A stretch of 64,000 nucleotides of DNA from Hymenobacter chitinivorans DSM 11115 (lineage in GTDB: Bacteria > Bacteroidota > Bacteroidia > Cytophagales > Hymenobacteraceae), in contig NZ_PGFA01000001.1 in the NCBI RefSeq assembly GCF_002797555.1, positions 2,790,001 to 2,854,000 on the forward strand. The letters run 5' to 3'. A program made the translations under genes and the position numbers. Each line of letters begins with the position of its first letter. The first letter of the stretch is position 1. The notes below the pieces were generated by a model that was not told the origin of the DNA, searched no databases, and was given only the letters and a program-made list of their open reading frames with translations. Below, in pieces: positions 7,061 to 14,914 of the stretch.

Positions 7061-9514
7061 TTAGCGTTGCACCAGCACCCGCACGTGCTGGGAGTGAGTC
7101 CCCGCCTGCAGCCGGATGGTGTAGAGGCCGGCCGGCAAACCGGCGGCATCAAAGGTGGCCTGCTGAAGCCAGCCGACGTGGGCCGTACCGGCGGCTAAGG
7201 TGCGCACCAGCACCCCGCGTACGTCGTAGCAGGCCAGTTCGTACTGGCCCTCCTGCTCGGCCACAAATGCCACGGTGGCCTGGTCGGACACCACCGTGGG
7301 GTAGGCCGACAGCCGGACCACCGCCGCCACGGCAGTGGTAGTTGCAGGCGCCTCACCTTTGCCACCCGAGTGAATGACGATGGAGCCGCCGCCCAGTGGG
7401 GTGCAGGCTTCGCTGTTTTCATCCAGCTGGGCACTGCCGCAGCCGGCCTGGTTATCGTACACCGTAGCCCCCGCGCTACCATCCGCGTTGAGGACCCACA
7501 GCTTCAGGCGAATCTTGTCGGGGCTGGTGCGGCGCTTGGCTTGGCCGTCGGTAGCGGCTACCAGGAAGCCAAACTGCCGGGGGTCGGGGGTCAGCCGGGA
7601 GCCGCTGTACGTAGCCAGGGTGCCCACGCCGGTGTAGCTGGCTTTGTCGCCGGAAATAACCAGCCGGGCTGCCGTATTGGCGGCACTGGTGAAGACCAAC
7701 ACGCCGTCGAGGGTCAGCCGGGTGCTGCCCGTCACCGCAGTGGCGTTTTTGGCATACCTGGCCTGCAGCTCAACGCTGGCTTTGGTGGCCTGGCTCATAT
7801 ACTGGTAGCCGGCTACTTGCGGGGAATTCACCCAGCCGCCACCCGTTATAAAGCCCGCGTTGAGGTCGTAGACCGCTACGTACTGCACGCTGGTTTTCTG
7901 GGGGCAGCCGGCCCCGCCGCCGTACACCACGCTGACTTTATACACCCCCGCCGTGGCCGGCCAGGCGGGCACAACCCAGGCGGTGCCCTGCCCGGTGAAG
8001 GGCACGGGCTGCTCCCCCTCGATGCTCCACTGAAAGGAAGTGGCCCCGCTGTTGCTGTCCAGGGCCAGGGCCGAGTCGGAAGTGCCCACCGGCACGGTCA
8101 GGGCACCCAGAATGGCCTTGTCCGCCAGGACCGGGCACTGGCCCTGGCTATATTTAATGGTCAGGATTCTGGGGCTGGCCACGACCTCATTGCTAACGCC
8201 CGCCACCAGGACGTTGCCGTTCCGGTCCACGGCCAGCCTCCCGTTCCCGAATAAGCCATCCTTTTGGGTGGTCCACACCACCGCGCCATCGGCTGCCTTG
8301 TAGCGCAGGGTGACCAGGCTGCCCGCCCCCGACGTGATTTTGCTGCTGAGGCAGACCACGTACACTCCACCGGCAGCATCTACCCCGAGATCCGCACCAT
8401 AGTCGGGGCCGTTATCGGGGCTGTTATACGTACTGACCCAGCTTTGCGCCCCCGTTGCGGCATCGTAGCGCACCGTCGCGCAGTCGCTAGCCGTCGTCCA
8501 GTGGCTGCTGCCGGTCACGTAGACGCCGCCGGCATTGTCCACGGCAATGCCCACGGGCCGGTCGGTATCGCCGCCCCCGGGGCTGTCGTATCTGCTGACC
8601 CAGCTTTGGACGCCGGTTGCGGCCTCGTAGCGCACCGTATTATAGCCTCCTCCCAGGGCGCCCTCGTAGAGGATACCCGTCATGTAGACGCCGCCGGTAT
8701 TGTCCACCGCCAGGGCGGCGGCGGAGGAAAAGGTGCGGGATGCACCGAATCCGCGGGACCAACGCTGAGCGCCCGTGGCCGCGTCGTAACAAACCGTACT
8801 GGGATGACTCCCGATGCTGATGCTGGAACCGGCAATTTCGTTGGTAGTACCCGTCACGTAGACGCTGCCGGCGTTGTCCACGGCAATATCCACGGCTGAG
8901 GCCCGAAAGCCGCCGGTCCGGCCACCGCCCCAGGTTTCGACCCCGGTGGCGGCCTCATAGCGCACCGTCGCGTAGTCGGTTGTCCGCCCCCGGATGCTGG
9001 TGCCCGTGACGTACACGCCCCCGCTCTTATCCACGGCGAGAGCAGTAGCATAATCGCCGCCGCTGCTTTCGCCGGGTAGGCCGTGGTACAGGCGGACCCA
9101 GCTCTGGGCACCCGTGGCGGCATCGTAGCGCACCGTCAGGAAGCTACGCAGGCCGGTAGTATAGTTGGTACCCACGACGTAGACGCCGCCGGTGTTGTCA
9201 ACGGCAATGTCGGCGGCCGCGCCCTGGTTGTACTCCCTTAGCCACAGCTGCTGGCCGGCCGGCGAGTACTTTATTGTCACCACCTTAAATGAGTTTGGGG
9301 TAGCACCCTCCACTGTGCCGGCCACGTAGCTGTTGCCGGCATTGTCTACCGCCACCACAACCCTGGAATTCGTGTTTCCGGGACCCTCGTAGGGAGCCGC
9401 CCACTGCTCGGTAACCTGCTGGGCCCGCAGTGGCAAGGCGACGCATAAGCAGCACAGCAGGCACCAGGCGCCGGCAGTGCGGGAAACTAAGCGGGAGTAA
9501 TGATTATACCACAT
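7061..9514 (-). CDS. Secreted beta-propeller (SBBP repeat) protein with T9SS type A sorting domain
   Basis: Large exported protein (817 residues). A signal peptide (AWCLLCCLCVALPLRAQ, cleavage near residue 32) is followed by eight units of the form AVDnxGxVYVtG (about residues 50-440). The units alternate with YDAATGAQSWV segments, as in SBBP propeller repeats. A region with FITGGGWVNSP and a ChiC/Ig-like stretch comes next. The last about 80 residues form a T9SS type A domain ending LPAGLYTIRLQAGTHSQHVRVLVQR. It is predicted to be secreted across the outer membrane and attached or released at the surface. The ligand is unknown. The DNA repeats are imperfect, consistent with old duplication. 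Confidence 0.92.
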   Translation of the reverse strand: MWYNHYSRLVSRTAGAWCLLCCLCVALPLRAQQVTEQWAAPYEGPGNTNSRVVVAVDNAGNSYVAGTVEGATPNSFKVVTIKYSPAGQQLWLREYNQGAAADIAVDNTGGVYVVGTNYTTGLRSFLTVRYDAATGAQSWVRLYHGLPGESSGGDYATALAVDKSGGVYVTGTSIRGRTTDYATVRYEAATGVETWGGGRTGGFRASAVDIAVDNAGSVYVTGTTNEIAGSSISIGSHPSTVCYDAATGAQRWSRGFGASRTFSSAAALAVDNTGGVYMTGILYEGALGGGYNTVRYEAATGVQSWVSRYDSPGGGDTDRPVGIAVDNAGGVYVTGSSHWTTASDCATVRYDAATGAQSWVSTYNSPDNGPDYGADLGVDAAGGVYVVCLSSKITSGAGSLVTLRYKAADGAVVWTTQKDGLFGNGRLAVDRNGNVLVAGVSNEVVASPRILTIKYSQGQCPVLADKAILGALTVPVGTSDSALALDSNSGATSFQWSIEGEQPVPFTGQGTAWVVPAWPATAGVYKVSVVYGGGAGCPQKTSVQYVAVYDLNAGFITGGGWVNSPQVAGYQYMSQATKASVELQARYAKNATAVTGSTRLTLDGVLVFTSAANTAARLVISGDKASYTGVGTLATYSGSRLTPDPRQFGFLVAATDGQAKRRTSPDKIRLKLWVLNADGSAGATVYDNQAGCGSAQLDENSEACTPLGGGSIVIHSGGKGEAPATTTAVAAVVRLSAYPTVVSDQATVAFVAEQEGQYELACYDVRGVLVRTLAAGTAHVGWLQQATFDAAGLPAGLYTIRLQAGTHSQHVRVLVQR

Positions 9515-9832
9515 GAATAGAAGAAAAAAGGGAAATGTTCAGGCATAGTCAGCCAGTGGCCACCCGGTAAGAAGGATGGCGGGAAGGTGCCCGCCCAAGC
9601 AAGGCGCACCAACTCCAGAAACACGAGTAAGAAAACAGGCCCGCCGCGGCTGTCGGCCCGAAGGCCCGGCTACCAGGAGCCCAGCAGGCAACCGCTATAG
9701 CGCCGCCCAACCTTAATAAAGGTAGAGCTTTAAGCGGTATATCAATATAATTTATTCAAATCATTCCATTACAACACCCCTCTGCCAGTTCGGTACCGGG
9801 AAGCAGCCATCCGGGTCGTTTTGGCACGGGCC
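9515..9832. other. Intergenic region, no gene seen
   Basis: Region between the starts/ends of two minus-strand genes. It contains an A/T-rich stretch around 9720-9775 (TATATCAATATAATTTATTC), unusual for this GC-rich window, which could hold the promoter of the propeller gene. I see no open frame with coding character. Confidence 0.5.
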
Positions 9833-10192
9833 TTACTTTGCTTCCCCAGCCCCCGCGTCTAAGCGCTGCTGGTGCTGCATGCCCCACACCTTTAAGACCT
9901 CAATCACCGGGTCCAGGGTGCGGGCGTAGGGCAAGACGTGGTACTCCACGAGTACGGGTGGGCCCGGGTGCACCGTGCGGGTAATGAACTGATGGGCTTC
10001 CAGGTCCTTTAGCTCCTTGGCCAGCACTTTGGTGGAGATACCCGGCACGCTGCGCTCCAACGCGCGAAAATGCCGGGTCCCCGAGCTCAGCGCCACGATT
10101 ATCTGGAGCTTCCACTTTCCGTTGACAACCAGCAGGGCGTGGCGCAGGCCCTGCATCGTCAGGGCGCATTGGGAGTGGTCGTAGTTGGTCAT
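9833..10192 (-). CDS. HxlR family (YodB-like) transcriptional regulator
   Basis: Winged-helix regulator of 119 residues. The HxlR signature is clear: an N-terminal cysteine (C9 in HSQCALT), GKWKLQIIVALSSGTRHFRALER, then GISTKVLAKELKDLE for the recognition helix. HxlR proteins are often thiol- or electrophile-sensing repressors; in Bacillus YodB a single N-terminal cysteine senses quinones and controls an azoreductase. The same partnership is seen here, since the divergent neighbour at 10432 is an azoreductase. Two palindromes of matching sequence lie in the shared intergenic region. Sensing through C9 is inference from the family. Confidence 0.93.
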   Translation of the reverse strand: MTNYDHSQCALTMQGLRHALLVVNGKWKLQIIVALSSGTRHFRALERSVPGISTKVLAKELKDLEAHQFITRTVHPGPPVLVEYHVLPYARTLDPVIEVLKVWGMQHQQRLDAGAGEAK

Positions 10193-10232
10193 GAGAGCAG
10201 CGAAAAAGCACTGTAAGCGGCCGGTGGCAGCC

Positions 10233-10254
10233 CTGATTACCAGCGGGTAATCAG
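10233..10254. promoter_or_regulatory. Operator-like palindrome 1 (HxlR-azoreductase intergenic)
   Basis: CTGATTAC-N6-GTAATCAG is a perfect 8+8 palindrome, 41-62 bases upstream of the HxlR start. A second near-copy lies 72 bases away, which is what a dimeric winged-helix regulator would be expected to use. Confidence 0.6.
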
Positions 10255-10304
10255 GCTACCGCCACGTAATCTGAAGTGGTAGCAAGGTACGAACAAATGG
10301 CTAG

Positions 10305-10325
10305 CTGATTACTTGAGGTAACCAG
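10305..10325. promoter_or_regulatory. Operator-like palindrome 2 (HxlR-azoreductase intergenic)
   Basis: CTGATTAC-N5-GTAACCAG repeats the half-sites of 10233-10254 with one base changed and a spacer one base shorter. It lies about 107 bases upstream of the azoreductase start. Confidence 0.5.
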
Positions 10326-10431
10326 AGTACCCGGCCACCGGCCGGGCTCCTCCGTGGGCGGGCAGCTTTCCCGGGCCGGTAGGCCCACGGAAGCTAGCCC
10401 GCAGTTCATCACCTTTCTTACCCCCCTTTGT

Positions 10432-11028
10432 ATGCAGATTCTGCAAATCATTTCCAGCGCCCAGGGCGCCAACTCCTTCAGCACCCGCCTCAGCCAGGGC
10501 ATCATCGACAAGCTCCTGGCCGCCGAGCCCGGCAGCCGCGTCGTAGTGCGCGACGTGGCCGCCCAGCCGTTTCCCCACCTCGAAGAAGCCCACCTGCAGG
10601 CCTACCTCACGCCCACCGAAGGCCGCTCGCCCGAGCAGCAGCAAGCCGTGCAGCACTCCGATGAAGCCATTGCCCAGGTAATGGCCGCCGACGTGCTCGT
10701 CATCGGGGTGCCGTTCTACAATTTCAGCATTCCCTCCTCGCTCAAATCGTGGCTCGACCACCTTACCCGGGCGGGCATCACCTTCCGCTATACCCCCACC
10801 GGCCCCGAGGGGCTGATTACGGGCAAGAAGGTGTACCTGGCCGTGGCCAGCGGCGGTATCTACTCCGACGGCCCCATGCAGGCCTATGATTTTGCCACGC
10901 CCTACCTGCGCCTCGTGCTACGGTTCCTGGGGCTCACCGACGTCACCCTGGCCCGGGTCGAAGGCGTCAAGCTGCCCGACTTCCAGGCTACCGCCCTGCA
11001 AAAGGGCATCGACAGCGTAGCGGTGTAA
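10432..11028 (+). CDS. azoR: FMN-dependent NADH-azoreductase
   Basis: Flavodoxin-fold reductase of 198 residues predicted to reduce azo compounds and quinones by two electrons with NADH and FMN. The N-terminal phosphate loop SSAQGANSFSTRL binds FMN. The family motif PFYNFSIPSSLKSWLDHL with AGITF follows (about residues 95-125), then VASGGIYS for the flavin edge. The ATG at 10432 gives the family N-terminus MQILQIISS; the frame is open further upstream without homology. It is divergent from an HxlR regulator with two palindromes between, which suggests induction by quinone or electrophile stress. A terminator hairpin follows. Confidence 0.93.
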   Translation: MQILQIISSAQGANSFSTRLSQGIIDKLLAAEPGSRVVVRDVAAQPFPHLEEAHLQAYLTPTEGRSPEQQQAVQHSDEAIAQVMAADVLVIGVPFYNFSIPSSLKSWLDHLTRAGITFRYTPTGPEGLITGKKVYLAVASGGIYSDGPMQAYDFATPYLRLVLRFLGLTDVTLARVEGVKLPDFQATALQKGIDSVAV

Positions 11029-11050
11029 GCGCCGCCTTTCCCATCAGACC

Positions 11051-11086
11051 AACGGCCGCCCCGGAATCCGGGGCGGCCGTTGTGGT
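11051..11086 (+). terminator. Hairpin terminator after azoR
   Basis: AACGGCCGCCCC (11051-11062) pairs exactly with GGGGCGGCCGTT (11070-11081) over a 7-base loop, followed by GTGGTTT. Confidence 0.65.
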
Positions 11087-11194
11087 TTGGCGGGCGGCTC
11101 ACCCCCGGCCGCATCTGCTTTATGCGCAGAGTCTCCGACAAGGAGAGGGGAACCAAGCGGCTTGCACTTAGGGATTGATAGCGACGGGGCTGGG

Positions 11195-11368
11195 TTATAG
11201 CTGGGCTTTGATGGCTTGCAGGACCTGTTCGGTTTCGTGGAGGGCCTGCTCGTTGGAGAAGCGCAGGACGCGGTAGCCTAGCTCGGCCAGAATTCCGGAG
11301 CGGCCCTGGTCGTATTCGGCTTGGTCGGGTTCGAAGTGGCCGGCGCCGGCCAGCTCCACTTGTCGTCT
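11195..11368 (-). pseudogene. Truncated DUF559-type endonuclease domain (C-terminal remnant)
   Basis: The minus strand encodes about 57 residues ending at a TAA (11195-11197). They match the end of DUF559 (very-short-patch-repair-like) proteins: VELAGAGHFEP, then YDQGRSGILAELGYRVLRFS and a closing helix. No N-terminal half or start codon is present; upstream lies a hexanucleotide repeat. The usual acidic D in VE(L/V)DG is A here. I read it as a dead fragment. The family assignment rests on the LGYRVLRFSN pattern. Confidence 0.6.
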
Positions 11369-11376
11369 GGCTCCCC

Positions 11377-11400
11377 GAGCAAGAGCAAGAGCAAGAGCAA
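11377..11400. repeat. GAGCAA hexanucleotide tandem repeat (4 copies)
   Basis: Four exact GAGCAA units sit exactly between two broken gene fragments on opposite strands, and may mark a recombination or slippage junction. Confidence 0.85.
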
Positions 11401-11466
11401 GGAACCAAGACGAAGAAACCCAAGTCGGCTGGCTCCCCTCTCCCTCGGCGAGGGGCCGGGGGTGAG

Positions 11467-11679
11467 GCGCCCACCCGCGCCGGTGAAACCTTCCCCACCG
11501 AGCTGGCCCAGCAGATGCAAACCCTGCGCGACGCCCTCCAGCAAGCCGGCCAGCCCCAAACCGCCGCCCAGCTCGCCGCCCGCTTCAAGCGCCTCAAGCC
11601 CGAGAAAGTCGAGCCCCTGCTCGCCACCCTGGCCGCGCTGAGCCTGATTCGCCACACCGAGGAAGGCTACGCCGTGTAG
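11467..11679 (+). pseudogene. C-terminal remnant, possibly of a DNA methyltransferase
   Basis: An uninterrupted 70-residue frame without its own convincing start ends at TAG (11677-11679). It reads LAQQMQTLRDALQQAGQPQT, then a helical repeat with AARFKRLKPEKVEPLLATLA and LIRHTEEGYAV. The form is a small winged-helix-like tail. From memory, tails like this close type IIG/class I SAM-dependent DNA methyltransferases in related genomes, but I cannot verify this here. The 5' side runs into a dispersed GC repeat (11432-11466), which explains the loss of the rest. Confidence 0.35.
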
Positions 11680-11780
11680 AGATGCATATTCGCGTTGCGG
11701 CCAGGCAGCGGCACTGCCTTGGCTTTGCCGGGAAGCCAACTGTCAAAAAAGACTACTCAAATAATCTCCGTGTTGGGGCA

Positions 11781-12473
11781 ATGAACAATAAAAAGAAAGC
11801 CGCTCAGGTATTATGGGCGGGCAGCGTGTGGGCCATCATTATCCTCTTCGTGGTCACTCGTACGGGCGGTCCCATCGTGTTTGATGAGAACACCGCTCAC
11901 GTCGGTGACACCATTGGCGGCATTCTGGGCCCAGCCCTCAATCTGACTGGTTTACTGGTGCTCTATTACTCTCTACGCGAGCAGTTCGTAGCCACCCGCG
12001 ACCAGCGCCGTGGGCAGCAAGAGGAAGCCTCCTATACCATAGCCCTGCGTCTGGTCGATGAAACTCGGTCTTCCTGGAAAGACAACCGCCAGAATCTCGA
12101 ACGTCTATTGCAGGAAGAAGACCAGCTCAGCCTGCTTGATCCGGATGCCTTTGATTACATGGAAGAAACGGACGATACGCAGGAACGCTGGTTCGCTCTC
12201 CAGGACCTGCGCGCCACCCTTAGCTTTTTTGAGGCTTTTCAGAGTAACGCGTCGCCTCTGCCTTCTGAGCAGCGCCGCGCCATTCTCGGTATGTTCCGAG
12301 CCGTCTATTTTATGCCTCTGCGCCGCCTGACCCATGCCAATTTCGAACAGCTTGCCAACGAAGCAGACGAATACCGGAATGTGCATGGCCAGCCACCTCA
12401 TCCCTCTCCATTGCGCGAGGAAATAGCCAGACAGCTAATCCTATTTGATAACGTGCAACAAGCAACTTCCTAA
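11781..12473 (+). CDS. Two-helix membrane protein, abortive-infection-like layout
   Basis: Protein of 230 residues. Two hydrophobic segments lie near the N-terminus (AAQVLWAGSVWAIIILFVV and IGGILGPALNLTGLLVLYY), then a long charged, probably coiled-coil cytoplasmic part from SLREQFVATRDQRRGQQEEA. The GD-x-IGG-x-LGP-x-LN segment followed by a TM and a coiled coil is the layout of putative phage abortive infection (AbiC-like) proteins, but the rest is not diagnostic. Codon use is visibly less GC-biased than neighbouring genes, suggesting transfer. It follows two gene remnants. I chose MNNKKK at 11781; an open frame extends upstream without coding character. Confidence 0.75.
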   Translation: MNNKKKAAQVLWAGSVWAIIILFVVTRTGGPIVFDENTAHVGDTIGGILGPALNLTGLLVLYYSLREQFVATRDQRRGQQEEASYTIALRLVDETRSSWKDNRQNLERLLQEEDQLSLLDPDAFDYMEETDDTQERWFALQDLRATLSFFEAFQSNASPLPSEQRRAILGMFRAVYFMPLRRLTHANFEQLANEADEYRNVHGQPPHPSPLREEIARQLILFDNVQQATS

Positions 12474-12512
12474 CCACCGTTCGGTCAGGGTGGCACAACA
12501 ACCACCGTCATC

Positions 12513-12591
12513 TTGTGGGGAATCTGTAATAAAACATTGCATTCCCCACAACGTTGAAGGGAAAGCAACATATTTTTTTATATTCCCCACA
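12513..12591. promoter_or_regulatory. Three-copy TTGTGGGGAAT box upstream of the HTH gene
   Basis: TTGTGGGGAAT at 12513-12523 is exactly inverted as ATTCCCCACAA at 12541-12551, and ATTCCCCACA recurs at 12582-12591. The last two are direct copies 41 bases apart (about four helical turns). The last ends 10 bases before the ATG of the HTH protein, so binding there would block expression: a likely autoregulatory operator. Confidence 0.6.
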
Positions 12592-12601
12592 GCTGCCGAC
12601 G

Positions 12602-13243
12602 ATGGCCCGCGCTCTTAGCAACTCCATCCCGTCTAATAGCCTGGCAATGGCCATTCGGACTCATTTTGGGCTTACCCAGGCTGAGCTGGGGCGCTACCTG
12701 GGCGTGAATGCTCAACAGATCGGCAATATCGAGGCCGGCCGCCGCTCGGCCACGCCCCTGGCCACGCTGCGCCTGGCGCGGCTGGCCCGGCTGCTGCCCC
12801 CACCCGAGGGCTTTGGGTCGGCGGCCCCGAAGGCGGCCTACTCACCACCGGCGGTGCCGGCGGCGTTGTTTGGCCCGGAGCAGGCTCTGCCCGGCCCGCT
12901 GGCGGCCGCGGCGCTGCTGAAACGGCAGCGGCAGTGCGCCCGCCGCATTGTGCTGCTGCGCCGTGATTTGCACGTGCTCGGCGGGCGGTCCGAGGCGCAG
13001 GAGCGCCGCCGGTGGGCCCTGGCCGTGCTTCCCACGGCCCTCACTTTCTCCGCTACCGACCTGGCCCCGCCCGCCGAGCAGGAGCACCTGGCCCGCTGGC
13101 TGGCCGAGCTGGCCGCCGCCCTGCCCCCGGCTCCCGCCCTGCGGCCTGATCCGGCCACGGCCCTGGCCCTGCTGCTGGTGCGGCTGGCGGCCGCCGAGGC
13201 CGAAGCCGCTACCCTGGCGCAACTGCTCACCAAAGCCGCCTGA
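12602..13243 (+). CDS. Helix-turn-helix (XRE-like) regulator with long C-terminal region
   Basis: Protein of 213 residues. The N-terminal HTH (about residues 10-60) reads LAMAIRTHFGLTQAELGRYL, then GVNAQQIGNIEAGRRSATP, a typical Cro/C1 helix pair. The remaining 150 residues are rich in Ala, Leu, Pro and Arg, with helical heptad-like stretches (LKRQRQCARRIVLLRRDLHVL and a C-terminal LLVRLAAAEAEAATLAQLL); I recognise no domain there. A TTG start at 12554 is possible but would run through the third operator copy, so ATG 12602 is preferred. A coiled-coil protein gene follows after 151 bases. Autoregulation through the TTGTGGGGAAT boxes is inferred. Confidence 0.85.
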   Translation: MARALSNSIPSNSLAMAIRTHFGLTQAELGRYLGVNAQQIGNIEAGRRSATPLATLRLARLARLLPPPEGFGSAAPKAAYSPPAVPAALFGPEQALPGPLAAAALLKRQRQCARRIVLLRRDLHVLGGRSEAQERRRWALAVLPTALTFSATDLAPPAEQEHLARWLAELAAALPPAPALRPDPATALALLLVRLAAAEAEAATLAQLLTKAA

Positions 13244-13394
13244 AACCGGGGCGAAAAGAGGGGGATACGACCCCGAAAAATATTCACCCTCAGTTTTATA
13301 GCGTTTCACGAATATAGTAGTAACTATAGACCAGCTTGGCCGCGGCGCGGGGGCCAGGCCGTTTTTTCATCTCACTTTCTTACCTTCTACTACA

Positions 13395-13808
13395 ATGGCT
13401 TATCCTATTAATTTGTTGACTTCCGCTCCCGAGTGCGACGCGCTGCTGGAAGCGGCCCAGCAGGAGCTGCGCGACCTGAGGGTGCGCGAAACGGTGCTGG
13501 CTGCGCAAGGGGAGCGCACCAGTGAAAGCGCTACCGACACCACGGCTGATCTGGCGGCCCAGGCCGCCATCATCGCCGCGCTGGCGCCGATAGTCCCCAA
13601 CTTGCCCGCGGGCAGCAAAGCCCGGATCAATACGGAGGCCGATTTGCGCCACGCTACTCAGCGCCACCAAAACCTGACGGCCAACCAGCAGCTCCGCGGC
13701 CCCGTGGCGGCCCTGACCCGGGCCCTGGACTTGCGCCAGGTACAGGTGCAGATTGCCGAAATCAACACTTTTGTGGCGGAGGTGACGGCCCGCAAAGCGG
13801 CCCTGTAG
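13395..13808 (+). CDS. Hypothetical helical (coiled-coil) protein following the HTH gene
   Basis: Small acidic protein of 137 residues, with no signal peptide or membrane segment. Helical stretches rich in Ala, Leu, Gln and Glu (DALLEAAQQELRDLRVRETV; RALDLRQVQVQIAEINTFV) flank a Pro/Gly hinge (IVPNLPAGSKARIN), which suggests an antiparallel coiled-coil hairpin. I recognise no family. The HTH gene lies 151 bases upstream on the same strand, and the pair is closed by a strong terminator, so they may form one functional unit. No catalytic motif is visible. Confidence 0.8.
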   Translation: MAYPINLLTSAPECDALLEAAQQELRDLRVRETVLAAQGERTSESATDTTADLAAQAAIIAALAPIVPNLPAGSKARINTEADLRHATQRHQNLTANQQLRGPVAALTRALDLRQVQVQIAEINTFVAEVTARKAAL

Positions 13809-13844
13809 CCCTGCCCTGCCCTAGCATTATACGCCTATCGCAAC

Positions 13845-13882
13845 AAGCCTCTTCCCGCGCCGGGAAGAGGCTTTATTTTTTC
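13845..13882 (+). terminator. Intrinsic terminator after the HTH/coiled-coil pair
   Basis: AAGCCTCTTCCCG (13845-13857) pairs exactly with CGGGAAGAGGCTT (13861-13873) over CGC and is followed by a run of T (TATTTTTT): a textbook Rho-independent terminator. Confidence 0.9.
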
Positions 13883-13964
13883 CGGCCGGAGCCCAGCTGG
13901 CCCGGCAGCAAAGGGCCCAAGGACCCTCAGCGCCAGTATGTGACGGCCAAGATCCTTCGGCCGC

Positions 13965-14702
13965 TTACCACGGGCAGGTGGCCGGGGCGGGGAAGTATTC
14001 CTCGCTGAAATACTGCCCCGTGGGGCCGTCCGGACCCAGCAGGGCGTACTTCACCAGGCGCTGCCCGGCCTCCTCCACCGTGCTGCTGCCCTGGTGGCCG
14101 GTGAAGTCGGTGCGGGTGTAGCCCGGGCACACGGCGTTGACCTTGAAGGGCGTGTCGCGCAGCTCGTAGGCCAGCTGCACGGTGTACATATTCAGCGCCG
14201 TTTTGGAGGCCTGGTACACGGGAAAGCGGTAGGCGAAGTTCTCGTTGGCGAAGTCGGCGTAGAGCGTCAGGGAGGCCATGGCGGTGCTCACGTTGACGAT
14301 GCGCGGCTGGGCCGACTGCGCCAGCAGGTCCAGGAAGGCCTGGGTGACGCCGGCCACCCCGAAGACGTTGGTTTCGAACACGCTCCGGAACTGTTCCAGC
14401 CTGGCCTGCCGGGCGGCCTGCTCCATGCCGCCGCTGATGCCGGCGTTGTTGATGAGCACGTCCAGCCCCGGCGTGGCAGCCCCAATCGTGGCCCGGGCCG
14501 CCCGGATGGATTCGGGGCTGGTAACATCCAACTGCACGGCGGCCAGGTGGGTGAGCCCCAGGGCGCGGAGCTGGGCAACCGCGGCCTGACCGGCGGCCAG
14601 GCTGCGGCTACCGAGGTAAACGAAAAAGCCCTGCTGGGCGAGTAGTTTGGCGACTTCCAGGCCGATGCCCTTGTTTGCGCCGGTTACCAATGCTGACTTC
14701 AT
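13965..14702 (-). CDS. Short-chain dehydrogenase/reductase (SDR), AraC-linked copy 2
   Basis: SDR of 245 residues, the same length as the copy at 4127-4864 and clearly paralogous. TGANKGIG (residues 7-14) binds the cofactor, NNAGISGG follows, and the catalytic motif is YQASK. It ends GPDGPTGQYFSEEYFPAPATCPW, a tail shared in style with copy 1. The MKSALVTG start at 14702 is preferred over an upstream in-frame start. The AraC gene at 14915-15754 lies upstream on the same strand, 212 bases away, repeating the AraC-then-SDR order. The substrate is unknown; family members of this kind reduce carbonyl compounds. Confidence 0.92.
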   Translation of the reverse strand: MKSALVTGANKGIGLEVAKLLAQQGFFVYLGSRSLAAGQAAVAQLRALGLTHLAAVQLDVTSPESIRAARATIGAATPGLDVLINNAGISGGMEQAARQARLEQFRSVFETNVFGVAGVTQAFLDLLAQSAQPRIVNVSTAMASLTLYADFANENFAYRFPVYQASKTALNMYTVQLAYELRDTPFKVNAVCPGYTRTDFTGHQGSSTVEEAGQRLVKYALLGPDGPTGQYFSEEYFPAPATCPW

Positions 14703-14914
14703 GGGGGGAGGTACTCTAACGGTGTGGGTAAGGAAAGAAACCGGCGGAACCATTCCGCCCGGCCAACGGGGCCACGGGGCATACCCGTAGCGGTAAGGCC
14801 CTTATGGGACCCGTAAAGCGCTGACAGAAGAACAGGAGGAGCCCGGCCGCCCCGCCTACTGGGGCCCGGCTCTGGCGGGGCGGGTTACGCCGCGGCCCGG
14901 GGTAGGCCGCGGGC

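Noticed and set aside
8250..9300. CRISPR-like or satellite repeats in the T9SS propeller gene
   Set aside because: The repeats are imperfect, about 150-200 bases long, in frame and encode the SBBP units; there are no short identical repeats with unique spacers.
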